Numbered from the stretch's first letter, positions 1 to 7,040 are shown. The stretch: DNA of 34,513 bases from a bacterium (GCA_030654225.1 JAURXY010000031.1:65431-99943); one strand, 5' to 3'. Numbers and translations: made by a program. The notes: a model not told the origin generated them from the sequence alone.

Positions 1-756
1 CAAACCCGTCACCAAATCACGCCCACGCACTGCCATTTGCATTTTTTTTTCTTGTGGACAAGCACTGCCAATAGCAATTTTCACATCCTCAGCAGTTTTT
101 TCTCCAATCAAAAGATTAAATTCATCACGACAATAGCGCGTGATGTCTTCATTCATTTCATCTCCCGCAATGCGAAGATTTCGGGACACCACAATTCCTC
201 CGAGAGATATAATGGCAATGTCAGTTGTGCCACCACCAATATCCACAATCATATTTCCCGCTGCTTCCTGCACTGGAAGGCGTGCCCCAATTGCCGCCGC
301 CATTGGTTCATCAATCAAATAAGCTTCTTTGGCTCCAGCGTTTATGGTTGCGTCAATCACCGCTCGTTTTTCCACTTCCGTCACGTCGGACGGAATTCCA
401 ATCACCACCCTTGGTCCGGAAAAAAAAGAAAATCCACCTTTGTTAACTTTGTCGATAAAACATTTGAGCATTTGTTCAGTAATTTCAAAATCACTCACCA
501 CTCCGTCCACCAAAGGACGCGTTGCCACAATATGACTGGGGGTTTTTCCTACCATTCTTTTAGCCTCTTTTCCAATCGCCAAAACTTGACCGGTCTTTTT
601 GTTGACCGCCACAACAGAAGGCTCATTGATCACAATACCTCGGCCTTTGACATAAACAAGCGTGTTAGCTGTTCCAAGATCAATCCCAATATCCTTGGAA
701 AATCCGCCGAAAAAATTACCAGTTATTTTTTGCAAAAAGCTTCTAAATTTAGCCAT
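1..756 (-). CDS. mreB: Rod-shape determining protein MreB (C-terminus cut by window edge)
   Basis: Actin-like ATPase that polymerises under the inner membrane and positions the cell-wall elongation machinery. The frame is open from ATG at 756 to the window edge (252 codons, about three quarters of a usual MreB of roughly 340 aa), so the ORF track misses it. Visible family motifs are the phosphate-1 loop DIGIDLGTANTLVYV near residue 21, the segment DEPMAAAIGA, and the phosphate-2 loop IVDIGGGTTDIAII, followed by VVSRNLRIAGDEMNEDI. The N-terminal Phe-rich stretch before DIGIDLG is normal for MreB. A good sigma70-type promoter lies about 80 bp upstream and GGAG precedes the start. Neighbouring mreC/mreD are not visible here; downstream genes lie outside the window. 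Identification is very secure. Confidence 0.97.
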   Translation of the reverse strand, partial: MAKFRSFLQKITGNFFGGFSKDIGIDLGTANTLVYVKGRGIVINEPSVVAVNKKTGQVLAIGKEAKRMVGKTPSHIVATRPLVDGVVSDFEITEQMLKCFIDKVNKGGFSFFSGPRVVIGIPSDVTEVEKRAVIDATINAGAKEAYLIDEPMAAAIGARLPVQEAAGNMIVDIGGGTTDIAIISLGGIVVSRNLRIAGDEMNEDITRYCRDEFNLLIGEKTAEDVKIAIGSACPQEKKMQMAVRGRDLVTGL

Positions 757-833
757 AATTCAAAACTCCAACGTCTTTTGGTTGGGAAATTTTTATAATT
801 TAAAAAGATTTTTTATATTTATTTTACCCTTCT

Positions 834-862
834 ATTTTACTTTAGTTGAGAGTTATTGTCAA
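834..862 (-). promoter_or_regulatory. Predicted sigma70 promoter of mreB
   Basis: On the minus strand TTGACA (862-857) is followed by a 17-nt spacer and TAAAAT (839-834). It lies about 80 bp upstream of the mreB ATG and points at it. Sequence match only. Confidence 0.7.
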
Positions 863-874
863 AAATAGGATATT

Positions 875-979
875 GCAGGCTCAGGCGTCCTCGCCTGAAC
901 CTTTTATTTCTAGTAAAGTTTAACTCCCGAACAGAAAATTATCAGAACTATGCGATTCAAGCGAGACGCTTGAACCTGC
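875..979. repeat. Pair of inverted, covarying palindromic repeats
   Basis: Two copies of one palindromic element face each other: GCAGGCTCAGGCGTCCTCGC at 875 on the plus strand and GCAGGTTCAAGCGTCTCGCT on the minus strand from 979. Each is a hairpin (TCAGGCG/CGCCTGA and TTCAAGCG/CGCTTGAA). Differences between the copies fall in paired positions, so stems are kept. They fill most of the roughly 300-bp gap between the mreB promoter and the 136-aa orphan; no gene is seen there. Confidence 0.75.
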
Positions 980-1010
980 GAGATGATGGGCGAGATGAAC
1001 CGCATGTGCC

Positions 1011-1599
1011 GTGTTATGTGCTGTTTTGAAAAGCCCCAGTCCTTAATGTATTTAATTTTGGCGATTTATTTTTTATTTTTTTCAAATTCTTCATCAAGTC
1101 TTTTTGTTTCTTCAACTAGTTCATCAATCCTTGCATCTTTTTGGTCTTTTGTTAACACGTCGCTAAAATAAAAATTATCACTTGCGGTGTGCGCACGAAA
1201 TTCCAGATAAAGCCCATTGGGAAGTGGCATAAAACTTACATCTGTGTTGCCGTTATTGTAATAATCGCTACCATCTTCATCTTCGCTACGATTTTCATCA
1301 TCGTGTTTATATTTATCAACTAAATTCCTAAGTTCATCATATAGATCTTCTGAATTTTCCGGCATTTTTTTTTGATTGTAGAGTACTGCTAATTCTTGAA
1401 GGCGATCTAAATAATTTCCTGTTTCTACTTTTTTATCCATGGAGGGTGGCATGTTAATATTTTTTCCTTCATTCATAATTTTAAATTATTAAATTTATTA
1501 ATACTTATCTATAAATTTCAGTCATACCTCGACCCCAAAAATGAATTGCCAAAAAATTATTAAAAAATAAAAGGGGCTTTTCAAAATGGCGTATAACAT
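1011..1599. repeat. Imperfect inverted repeats flanking the 136-aa ORF
   Basis: The left arm (1011-1037, ending TTTTGAAAAGCCCC) is the reverse complement of the right arm (1573-1599, beginning GGGGCTTTTCAAAA), with 14 identical inner bases and further matches outwards (ATAACA). The arms bracket exactly one ORF. They could be ends of a small cassette or MITE-like unit. No transposase is present and no target duplication was found by eye. Confidence 0.5.
1066..1476 (-). CDS. Hypothetical acidic protein, 136 aa
   Basis: No family recognised. The protein is highly charged with no membrane segment or signal peptide. The N-terminal half (LDRLQELAVLYNQKK, then ELRNLVDKYK) and C-terminal half (KDARIDELVEETKRLDEEF) look helical and possibly coiled-coil, joined by an acidic linker (DDENRSEDEDGSD) and a short beta-like stretch with PLPNGLYLEFRAHT. 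The ATG at 1476 is the first in frame, and an internal Met at residue 9 is an alternative start. It stands alone between inverted repeats, so it may be the cargo of a small mobile unit. It is real-looking by its continuous low-complexity-free frame, but function is unknown. Confidence 0.6.
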   Translation of the reverse strand: MNEGKNINMPPSMDKKVETGNYLDRLQELAVLYNQKKMPENSEDLYDELRNLVDKYKHDDENRSEDEDGSDYYNNGNTDVSFMPLPNGLYLEFRAHTASDNFYFSDVLTKDQKDARIDELVEETKRLDEEFEKNKK

Positions 1600-1702
1600 G
1601 TTTAGTTTTACTTACTTATAAAATAAATATAGCATATTTTTGATAATCTTTCAATTTTTCCTATGTATATTTTTTCCCTAATTATTTCTCAGTGACTCCT
1701 CG

Positions 1703-1735
1703 GCGGACTGTCCGCTTTTTTAGCGGACAGTCCGC
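1703..1735. repeat. Strong GC-rich hairpin, 14-bp perfect stem
   Basis: GCGGACTGTCCGCT and AGCGGACAGTCCGC are exact reverse complements separated by TTTTT; each arm is itself a near-perfect palindrome (GCGGAC-N-GTCCGC). It sits in the roughly 350-bp gap between the 136-aa ORF and the MFS-like gene, in otherwise very AT-rich sequence. There is no adjacent U-run, so it looks more like a member of the palindromic repeat families in this window than a terminator. Nothing else was seen in the gap. Confidence 0.7.
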
Positions 1736-1823
1736 TATTCGATATTTTTTCCTATTTTTTCCAATCCTTAATCAAAAATCCTCCCCGAACTTTATAATCA
1801 TATTTTTTATTTCTTGATAAGTA

Positions 1824-2378
1824 TCATAATAATTTTCTTGGTTTAAGCAAGACACCAAAAAAAGATACCGAAGCTAAACTTCCCATCATAAAAAATAATG
1901 GAAAAAATCCAAAATAGTTGATAATAATCCCACCAAGAATAATGGCGCCTGCGCCTGTAATGTTAGAAATTAATTTCCAATCTGTGTATTCTCGAATATG
2001 ACAACCATCATCAAGATGCTCTGCGAAAATAGAATCAAATGCTGGTGAGCCAAGAGTTTCACCAATGCCAAGTAATATTTGCAACATAACCAACATGAAT
2101 ATTGTGGATATAAACGGAAAAGAAAACCAAACAATAGCTCTGATTAGAAATCCCCCCATGAGAAGATATTCTTTTTCTTTCAATCTATCGCCATATTTTC
2201 TGAGAAATAACATTCCTAATGTGGTTGATACCAAAAAAGCAGCCCAAGATATGCTTACGAATAATATATTTTTATCAATGGTCTCAACAAAAATTGCATA
2301 AAGAGGTCCCAGTAATCCTGCAGCAAAAACAAAAATACCGTTATACACAAAAAGAACTTTTAGAGCTTTATTTTTCAT
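1824..2378 (-). CDS. Half-size MFS-like membrane protein, 184 aa
   Basis: An integral membrane protein with about six hydrophobic segments, equal to one half of a 12-helix Major Facilitator Superfamily transporter. The loop between helices 2 and 3 carries LRKYGDRLKEKEYLL, resembling the MFS loop-2/3 signature (G-x-x-x-D-R/K), and there is a second pseudo-repeat after residue 95 (LLGIGETLGSPAFDSIFAEH). It ends in a short basic tail, with no trace of the other six helices downstream, so it is either a genuine half-transporter working as a dimer or the remnant of a larger gene. Substrate cannot be inferred. It is separated from rseP by a short gap holding TAATTCGTA-type repeat debris. Confidence 0.6.
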   Translation of the reverse strand: MKNKALKVLFVYNGIFVFAAGLLGPLYAIFVETIDKNILFVSISWAAFLVSTTLGMLFLRKYGDRLKEKEYLLMGGFLIRAIVWFSFPFISTIFMLVMLQILLGIGETLGSPAFDSIFAEHLDDGCHIREYTDWKLISNITGAGAIILGGIIINYFGFFPLFFMMGSLASVSFFGVLLKPRKLL

Positions 2379-2452
2379 TTTATTTATATATCATAATATG
2401 TATTTAATTCGTACATTAGTATATTTGTAAAAGATTAGTAATTCGTAAAATT

Positions 2453-3766
2453 TTATTTCACAAACTTCATCACATCCTTAAATGTCACTAGAATTAAAAG
2501 TAGGATAAGAAGCAAGAAACCGACTGAATGAAAAGTTTGTTCGAGTTTTTGGCTCACGGGTGAGCCTTTCATTTTCTCAATTAGCACAAAAAGAATTCTT
2601 CCGCCGTCGAGCGCTGGAATTGGCAAGATGTTTATTATTCCAAGATTGATGCTAAGCATCGCCGCAAATTGCAAAATATAAACCAAGCCAAGACCTGTCA
2701 CTTGTTTGGTGAGCACGGCAATACCAACTGGTCCAGCCACATCTGCGCCAACGCCATTGCCCATAAAAAGACTCTTTATTATCCCGCCCAAGGCCACCAG
2801 AATCGCCACGATTAGATTGCCAGTTGTTTTTAGCCCTTCCCAAAGCGCTTTAGGCACCGAATATTTGATAATGGCTGTTTGCGCCAAATTTACACCAAGT
2901 AGTCCTTGACCTTCTGGAGCGCTAACTCGAGGCGTAATCATAATGTCTAAAGTTTCATTGCCCCTTATTATGCCTAAATTAAGCTCTTTCCCAGCATTGT
3001 TTTTTATATAATTTTGCACATCTTCCACACTGGAAAGTTTCACCGATTCTCCCGCTGGATTTTTTTGATTTTTTGAAATTTCATCGCCAATTTGAAGTCC
3101 TGCCGTTTGCGCTGGAGTTTCAGGCAAAATATCAGAAATTTGAATTTTTGTTGCAGACACATTTTCTGCTTCTTCAACGGCTTGCGGAGCACCGATCATA
3201 AAAACAAGCGAAATCAAAAGCCAAGCAAAAACAAAATTCATCACCACTCCCGCCGCCAAAACTTTTGTTCTCACCCAACCAGATTTTCCCGCAAAACTAT
3301 CGGTGTCATCAATGTTTCCTCCATCTTCGCCTTTGATTTTGACAAATCCACCCAGTGGAATCCAATTTATCGAATAGATCGTTCCGCCAGTGAATTTTTT
3401 CTCATGTGCTTCAGTCAAATCATTTTTTTCATTTTCGTCATCACCATCGCGACTGCCCCAAATTATCCGCCATTTTCTAACTGGCTTCAATCTCTGCGTT
3501 TCTTCTAATCTTTCAGTGATAATTTCTTCACGAATTTCTTGACCCTGGCTTTTTATGTCGATAGACTTTATCTCAATGCTTTTCACTTCCATTTCTTTTT
3601 TGTTTTCTTCGCCGGAAATTAGTTGCACACCAAACATTCTTGGCGGAAAACCAAAACCAAATTCGCTAGCCTTGATGCCATTTCGCCGAGCCGTCACAAA
3701 ATGTCCAAGTTCATGGACAAAAATCAAAACCCCCAAAATTGCTATAAAGACTAATACTGCTAGCAT
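2453..3766 (-). CDS. rseP: RIP site-2 metalloprotease (RseP/MmpA family)
   Basis: Intramembrane zinc protease (peptidase M50) that cleaves membrane-bound substrates such as anti-sigma factors or signal-peptide remnants. The zinc motif HELGH is at residues 18-22 inside the first membrane helix. A PDZ domain follows in the middle (ILPETPAQTAGLQIGDEI), and the second catalytic motif LPIPALDGGRIL is near residue 380 before the last helices. An unusual feature is a charged insertion of about 60-70 residues between FGFPPRMFGV and the conserved YSINWIPLGGFVKIKGED, containing the repeated pieces VKSIEIKSIDIKS. The 437-aa length is therefore longer than compact homologues. It follows frr across a repeat-filled 84-bp junction. 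Cognate substrates are unknown. Identification is secure. Confidence 0.93.
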   Translation of the reverse strand: MLAVLVFIAILGVLIFVHELGHFVTARRNGIKASEFGFGFPPRMFGVQLISGEENKKEMEVKSIEIKSIDIKSQGQEIREEIITERLEETQRLKPVRKWRIIWGSRDGDDENEKNDLTEAHEKKFTGGTIYSINWIPLGGFVKIKGEDGGNIDDTDSFAGKSGWVRTKVLAAGVVMNFVFAWLLISLVFMIGAPQAVEEAENVSATKIQISDILPETPAQTAGLQIGDEISKNQKNPAGESVKLSSVEDVQNYIKNNAGKELNLGIIRGNETLDIMITPRVSAPEGQGLLGVNLAQTAIIKYSVPKALWEGLKTTGNLIVAILVALGGIIKSLFMGNGVGADVAGPVGIAVLTKQVTGLGLVYILQFAAMLSINLGIINILPIPALDGGRILFVLIEKMKGSPVSQKLEQTFHSVGFLLLILLLILVTFKDVMKFVK

Positions 3767-3848
3767 TTTTCATGAAACATGAAACATGAAACATAAAACA
3801 AAAAACTTTTTTATTATGCGTTACATGTTATATGTTGTATGTTATATG
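3767..3848. repeat. Short tandem repeats in the frr-rseP junction
   Basis: The junction is made of two simple-repeat blocks: CATGAAA repeated about three times next to the rseP start codon (3771-3799), and TTACATGTTATATGTTGTATG-like repeats (3822-3848) next to the frr stop. On the mRNA these read GTTTCATGTTTCATG. They leave no room for an ordinary Shine-Dalgarno site before rseP. Confidence 0.7.
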
Positions 3849-3850
3849 AA

Positions 3851-4408
3851 TTAAATCGTCATTATCTCCTCTTCTTTTTTCTTTCTAATTTCTTCGATCT
3901 TAGCATTATATTCATCCACAACTTTTTGCAACTTATCTTTGCCGGAAAATTTGTCGTCTTCGCCAATCGTTCCCGCTTTTTCCAAATTTTGAATTTCTTC
4001 CCAAATTTCTTCTCGCACTCTCCGCACTGACACACGAGCTTCTTCCGCTTTTTGATTGAGCATTTTCACCAAATCTTTTCTGCGCTCTTCATTGAGCGCC
4101 GGAATGTTTATCCGCACCATTTGACCATCATTAATCGGATTTAGATTTAATTGTGATTCACGAATAGCTTTTTCAATATCCACCAAAACATCTCGGCTCC
4201 AAGGAGTAATAGCGATAGTTCTGGCTTCCGGCACAGTGATGCTAGCCACTTGTTTCAAAGGTGATTTCGCACCATAATAGTCCACCATCAAATCTTCCAC
4301 CAAGGATACCGAAGCTCGGCCAGTACGAAGTTTTCCCAGTTCTTCTTTGAAATGTCCAGCAGTTTTTTCAAAATCATCTCTATATTTATTTATTACTTCA
4401 TTAATCAT
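3851..4408 (-). CDS. frr: Ribosome recycling factor
   Basis: Works with EF-G to split post-termination ribosomes. The 185-aa length is exactly typical. The family pattern runs throughout: F-x-x-E-L-G-K-L-R-T-G-R-A (residues 20-32), DYYGAKSPLKQVASI, the domain-2 core EARTIAITPWSR, and the C-terminal helix with NEERRKDLVKML and RVSVRRVREE. It starts at ATG 4408, with no strong Shine-Dalgarno; the upstream junction is filled by a TTCGTAG-type repeat element. pyrH or tsf, its usual neighbours, are absent; rseP downstream is a common partner in bacterial genomes. Very secure. Confidence 0.97.
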   Translation of the reverse strand: MINEVINKYRDDFEKTAGHFKEELGKLRTGRASVSLVEDLMVDYYGAKSPLKQVASITVPEARTIAITPWSRDVLVDIEKAIRESQLNLNPINDGQMVRINIPALNEERRKDLVKMLNQKAEEARVSVRRVREEIWEEIQNLEKAGTIGEDDKFSGKDKLQKVVDEYNAKIEEIRKKKEEEIMTI

Positions 4409-4419
4409 ATTTTTTATAT

Positions 4420-4508
4420 CCGATTCGAATCTTCGAATGTATTCGAATTTACGAATGTATTTTTTGTGCTTATTCGTAGATTCGCATGTTATTCGTTGAT
4501 TCGCATCG
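4420..4508. repeat. MITE-like palindromic element, TTCGTAGATTCG family, copy A
   Basis: About 89 bp, with outer ends CCGATTCGAA and TTGATTCGCATCG forming an inverted repeat. Each arm holds two tandem modules of the type TTCGTAGATTCGCAT (for example at 4473 and 4492). It spans almost the whole gap from the stop of the lipoprotein gene (4514) to 11 bp before the frr start. Related copies lie at 17776-17867 and 27174-27364. Confidence 0.75.
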
Positions 4509-4513
4509 CTTAT

Positions 4514-5575
4514 TTACTTAGTAAAACCAATATATAACTGGGTGCCTTCCGTTGGATTATATTCCAAAATATTTGCTTTCATTTTGTTGTCAAATTCAAA
4601 AGTTTTCCAAGTTTTTCCCGCGTCAATTGATTTGTATACGGCTCGATCCATCGCATAAACTATTTCGCTAGAATTTTTTGGATTGATGGCCAGAGCTCTG
4701 ATTGGAAAATTTTCCGGATCGTTAAGTGCCCAAACCTCTTCCCACTTTTCTCCGCCGTCCAAACTTTTCATTATCCCATCCGCACCAGCCAAATAAACAA
4801 CATTAGATCGCGTTGGATCAGTTTTCAGAACTTTATATTGTCCATTGCCAAAAGAAAAAGATTCTTTTTTGATATTTTCGGAGATATCTTCAATTTTTTC
4901 TCCCGCGTCCTTACTTCGCAAAATTTTTCCACCATTAGTCAAAAAATAGACCAGGTTGCTATTTGCTGAATCAATCGCAATTCTCACAATTGGATCATCT
5001 GATAGATAAATATTTCTCCAAGTTGTTCCGCCATCCGTACTTTTTATCACTTCTTTTTCGCTAGTCGCAACGTAGATATTTTTGGAATTTTTTTGATCAA
5101 TAACTAGAGAAATTAAGATTGGCCCAGCGGAAGGACTAGTATAAATTTCTTTCCAATTTTTTCCGTCATCTTCAGTTTTGAAAATTTTTCCAGTACCTTG
5201 CCACACACCGCTAGCATAAAGCGTTCTGCCATCTATTGGATCAATTGCCAAGCCATAAACTTTTTCCGAAACAAAATTCATAAATTCCCAAGTCTCTCCG
5301 CCATTTCTTGTCTCAAGGATTCCGCCTTTTCGTAGCCCCACATAAAGATTATTGGCGTCATAGGGATTAATTGCGAAACTCAAAACATCTATCTCGGCGA
5401 TATTAGCTTTGCCCTCACCCTTATTTTTCACTTTCCAATCCGCTCCGCCATCAATCGATTTCCAAATACTTTGACTCACTGTGAAAGTTGGCACGGTAGC
5501 ATTCTTACTGTTAGCGCAACCCGCAAAAATCAAAACCAAAAACGATGCAATTGTAATAGATAATGTTTTTTTCAT
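4514..5575 (-). CDS. BNR/Asp-box repeat lipoprotein (Ycf48/sortilin-like beta-propeller)
   Basis: A secreted lipoprotein: an N-terminal basic and hydrophobic signal peptide ending in lipobox IFAGC with Cys at about residue 19. The remainder is built of repeats of roughly 45-50 residues, each with an Asp-box: SIDGGADWK, TRNGGETWE, TEDDGKNWK, STDGGTTWR, SKDAGEK, SLDGGEKWE and SIDAGKTWK. Seven copies would close one beta-propeller, as in Ycf48/HCF136 and VPS10-type proteins. Those folds bind proteins or glycans; no sialidase active-site arginine triad is evident, so enzymatic activity is not claimed. The role is probably extracytoplasmic binding or assembly. It precedes frr on the same strand, with a repeat element between. 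Confidence 0.85.
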   Translation of the reverse strand: MKKTLSITIASFLVLIFAGCANSKNATVPTFTVSQSIWKSIDGGADWKVKNKGEGKANIAEIDVLSFAINPYDANNLYVGLRKGGILETRNGGETWEFMNFVSEKVYGLAIDPIDGRTLYASGVWQGTGKIFKTEDDGKNWKEIYTSPSAGPILISLVIDQKNSKNIYVATSEKEVIKSTDGGTTWRNIYLSDDPIVRIAIDSANSNLVYFLTNGGKILRSKDAGEKIEDISENIKKESFSFGNGQYKVLKTDPTRSNVVYLAGADGIMKSLDGGEKWEEVWALNDPENFPIRALAINPKNSSEIVYAMDRAVYKSIDAGKTWKTFEFDNKMKANILEYNPTEGTQLYIGFTK

Positions 5576-5589
5576 AATGTTTTTTTATT

Positions 5590-5689
5590 TACCCTATGGA
5601 GTACGGACTTTATTAATATGCTAGAATAAAAATTTACTTGATTTTTATAATTACTTTTAAAGTTCTTAGTAAAATTACTCCACAGGGTA
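5590..5689. repeat. 100-bp element with 14-bp terminal inverted repeats
   Basis: TACCCTATGGAGTA at 5590-5603 is the reverse complement, with one mismatch, of TACTCCACAGGGTA at 5676-5689. The interior is AT-rich and has no ORF. It lies just upstream of the lipoprotein start (5575), so its interior could contain that gene's promoter, or it may be a non-autonomous MITE. Confidence 0.55.
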
Positions 5690-5710
5690 AAGTATATCAT
5701 AAATCTGAAA

Positions 5711-5741
5711 AAACAAAAAACCTCGCAAAATTTGCGAAGTT
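5711..5741 (-). terminator. Rho-independent terminator of tRNA-Lys
   Basis: On the minus strand AACTTCGC and GCGAGGTT form an 8-bp stem closed by an AT-rich inner stem, followed by TTTTTTG. It lies 8 bp after the tRNA 3' end. Confidence 0.8.
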
Positions 5742-5748
5742 TCAACTG

Positions 5749-5821
5749 TGCGCCCACCGGGACTCGAACCTGGGACCGTTTGCTTAAAAGGCAACTGCTC
5801 TACCAACTGAGCTATGGGCGC
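5749..5821 (-). tRNA. tRNA-Lys (anticodon TTT)
   Basis: A 73-nt cloverleaf without encoded CCA. Acceptor GCGCCCA pairs with TGGGCGC; the D-arm is GCTC-AGTTGGTA-GAGC; the anticodon loop CTTTTAA gives TTT; the T-loop is TTCGAGT. The first pair of the anticodon stem and one T-stem pair look mismatched. It is followed by a clear terminator and preceded by a broken tRNA copy on the same strand. Confidence 0.95.
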
Positions 5822-5861
5822 ATTCTATATTTAATTTATTTTACATAACCTCCAAAATAAT

Positions 5862-5931
5862 ACCACTGATCGGACCCCTGCCTACCGGCAGGCAGGCTGT
5901 CCGCCTTTGGCGGAAACTGAACTATGGACGC
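5862..5931 (-). pseudogene. Truncated tRNA 5' piece with nested palindromes in its D-loop
   Basis: Reading the minus strand from 5931, GCGTCCATAGTTCAGTT matches the first 17 nt of tRNA-Lys (GCGCCCATAGCTCAGTT) at 15 positions. The D-loop then breaks into TCCGCCAAAGGCGGACAG, a 20-nt palindrome of the form CCTGCCT-N6-AGGCAGG, and GGTCCGATC. The anticodon arm onwards is not recognisable. It lies 110 bp upstream of the intact tRNA, same orientation, and has the same design as the truncated copy before tRNA-Thr. It is not a functional tRNA. Confidence 0.75.
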
Positions 5932-5993
5932 AAAAATAACTTTTCTATTATATCACTCTCTTTTCTTTAGTCAATAGAAACTTAACTAAACAA

Positions 5994-6036
5994 AAAAAGT
6001 CCGGAAGTATAGTTTAGCTAATACCATAATTCCGGA
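5994..6036 (-). terminator. Likely terminator of the 58-aa ORF
   Basis: On the minus strand CCGGAA...TTCCGG, with an inner GTAT/ATAC pairing, is followed directly by ACTTTTTTTG. It lies about 20 bp after the stop of the small basic ORF. Confidence 0.6.
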
Positions 6037-6056
6037 GGTTAAAGGGTTTGAGAGTT

Positions 6057-6233
6057 TTACAATAGGGTTAAGGCTAATCTTTTTTTGCTAAATCCCTTAA
6101 GTTGATTTTTTGCAAACTCCCTGTTTTGAGGAGTTGTCAAGGGATTTTTTAACATCTGCATCAGAGTCCCAATAATAACACAATCATTATTAAGTTCTCC
6201 TTTAGCCTTTTTTTTCTCACGCTTTTTCTTCAT
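6057..6233 (-). CDS. Small basic hypothetical protein, 58 aa
   Basis: No family recognised. The ORF-track start (6269) is less likely than the internal ATG at 6233, which has GGAGAAAGGA at good spacing. From there the product begins with a lysine/arginine block (MKKKREKKKAKGE), then a short hydrophobic helix (CVIIGTLMQMLKNP) and a second basic part (QNREFAKNQLKGFSKKRL). The composition suggests nucleic-acid or ribosome contact, but that is inference. It forms its own transcription unit: a near-consensus promoter overlapping a palindrome about 95 bp upstream, a long structured-looking leader, and a terminator right after it. That independent and apparently regulated setup supports a real gene. 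Confidence 0.6.
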   Translation of the reverse strand: MKKKREKKKAKGELNNDCVIIGTLMQMLKNPLTTPQNREFAKNQLKGFSKKRLALTLL

Positions 6234-6326
6234 AATACAATCCTTTCTCCGCAAAAAACTCTCTTCCACAGCGCTACCTAAGATTCTAGGCTAAAGCACA
6301 CACCCGTTGTATGCCAACGCTACAAA

Positions 6327-6356
6327 AAATATAGCATAAACGCTATATTTTGTCAA
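6327..6356 (-). promoter_or_regulatory. Near-consensus promoter overlapping a palindromic operator
   Basis: Minus strand TTGACA (6356-6351), 17-nt spacer, TATATT (6333-6328). The spacer and -10 box are covered by the perfect palindrome AAATATAGC-N6-GCTATATTT (6327-6350), the size and placement of a repressor site. It would start an approximately 85-nt leader ahead of the 58-aa ORF. Confidence 0.75.
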
Positions 6357-6369
6357 AAATAAAAAACCC

Positions 6370-6861
6370 TTAATTAAGCCTTTTTCTAATGAGATAAACG
6401 AAAAGCAAAGGGATGAACATCCAAGAGAAATGGAAGATTGGAGAAACTAGATAGTCATAGGCGTTGGGGGAAATATAGCCCAGCACTATTTTTTTGGGCG
6501 TAATCGTAAAAACAACACTGAGGAGTAAAACTACTTCCAAAAAACTCATCACAAAAATCCGCCACATAAATTCTGCGCCGGAAATATAAATTCCAAAGAT
6601 TTTTTTGCTAGAAATTGTGACCAGAACCAGCGCAACAAAAAAGAAAATCAATTCAAATGAATAATCATTCAGATATTTTTCAGGAAAAGCTTGGAGAAGT
6701 GCCAAGGAAATATATATGCCTACGAGCGATTGAATAAGCCGATGACGCCCAACTAAAAAAGCAACCGCCACAGTCAAAATAGCCACGACCAAAAGAAGTG
6801 TGAAATCTTGCACAAAATTTTGCGAGATTCCAATTTTAGAAAGCAATAAATCTAGATTCAT
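6370..6861 (-). CDS. Hypothetical inner-membrane protein, 163 aa
   Basis: Not assigned to a family. About four to five hydrophobic segments are visible (around residues 18-37, 45-60, 68-85, 100-120 and 140-158) with short polar loops, a basic loop VGRHRLIQ after the first helix and a basic C-terminus LIRKRLN, favouring a cytoplasmic C-end. No catalytic motif is seen. It is separated from dnaJ by about 180 bp of AT-rich sequence, so probably is not tightly cotranscribed. The ATG at 6861 is the first possible and only reasonable start. A real membrane protein, function unknown. Confidence 0.65.
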   Translation of the reverse strand: MNLDLLLSKIGISQNFVQDFTLLLVVAILTVAVAFLVGRHRLIQSLVGIYISLALLQAFPEKYLNDYSFELIFFFVALVLVTISSKKIFGIYISGAEFMWRIFVMSFLEVVLLLSVVFTITPKKIVLGYISPNAYDYLVSPIFHFSWMFIPLLFVYLIRKRLN

Positions 6862-7040
6862 ATTTTTTTGTTTATTTTATCTTTTTTTATTTCACTACCA
6901 TATATAGGCGAATGGTAGTAATTATATATATTTTTAATATTTTGGTCATTAACAATTTTCTGCGACCGCATTTTTTTGTTCACACGAAGATATCTTAAGC
7001 ATCTCAGATATTTTTATCTTACTCCTTTTTCTTTCTTTTG

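Noticed and set aside
37-798. 253-aa plus-strand ORF
   Set aside because: Antisense shadow of mreB; the opposite strand gives full MreB motifs.
1011-1037. Integron attC-like reading of the GTTATGTG/ATAACA repeat arms
   Set aside because: Core sites do not follow GTTRRRY/RYYYAAC and no second paired site or integrase is present.
5572-5757. 61-aa minus-strand ORF
   Set aside because: Runs through the tRNA-Lys terminator and the 100-bp inverted-repeat element; no protein features.
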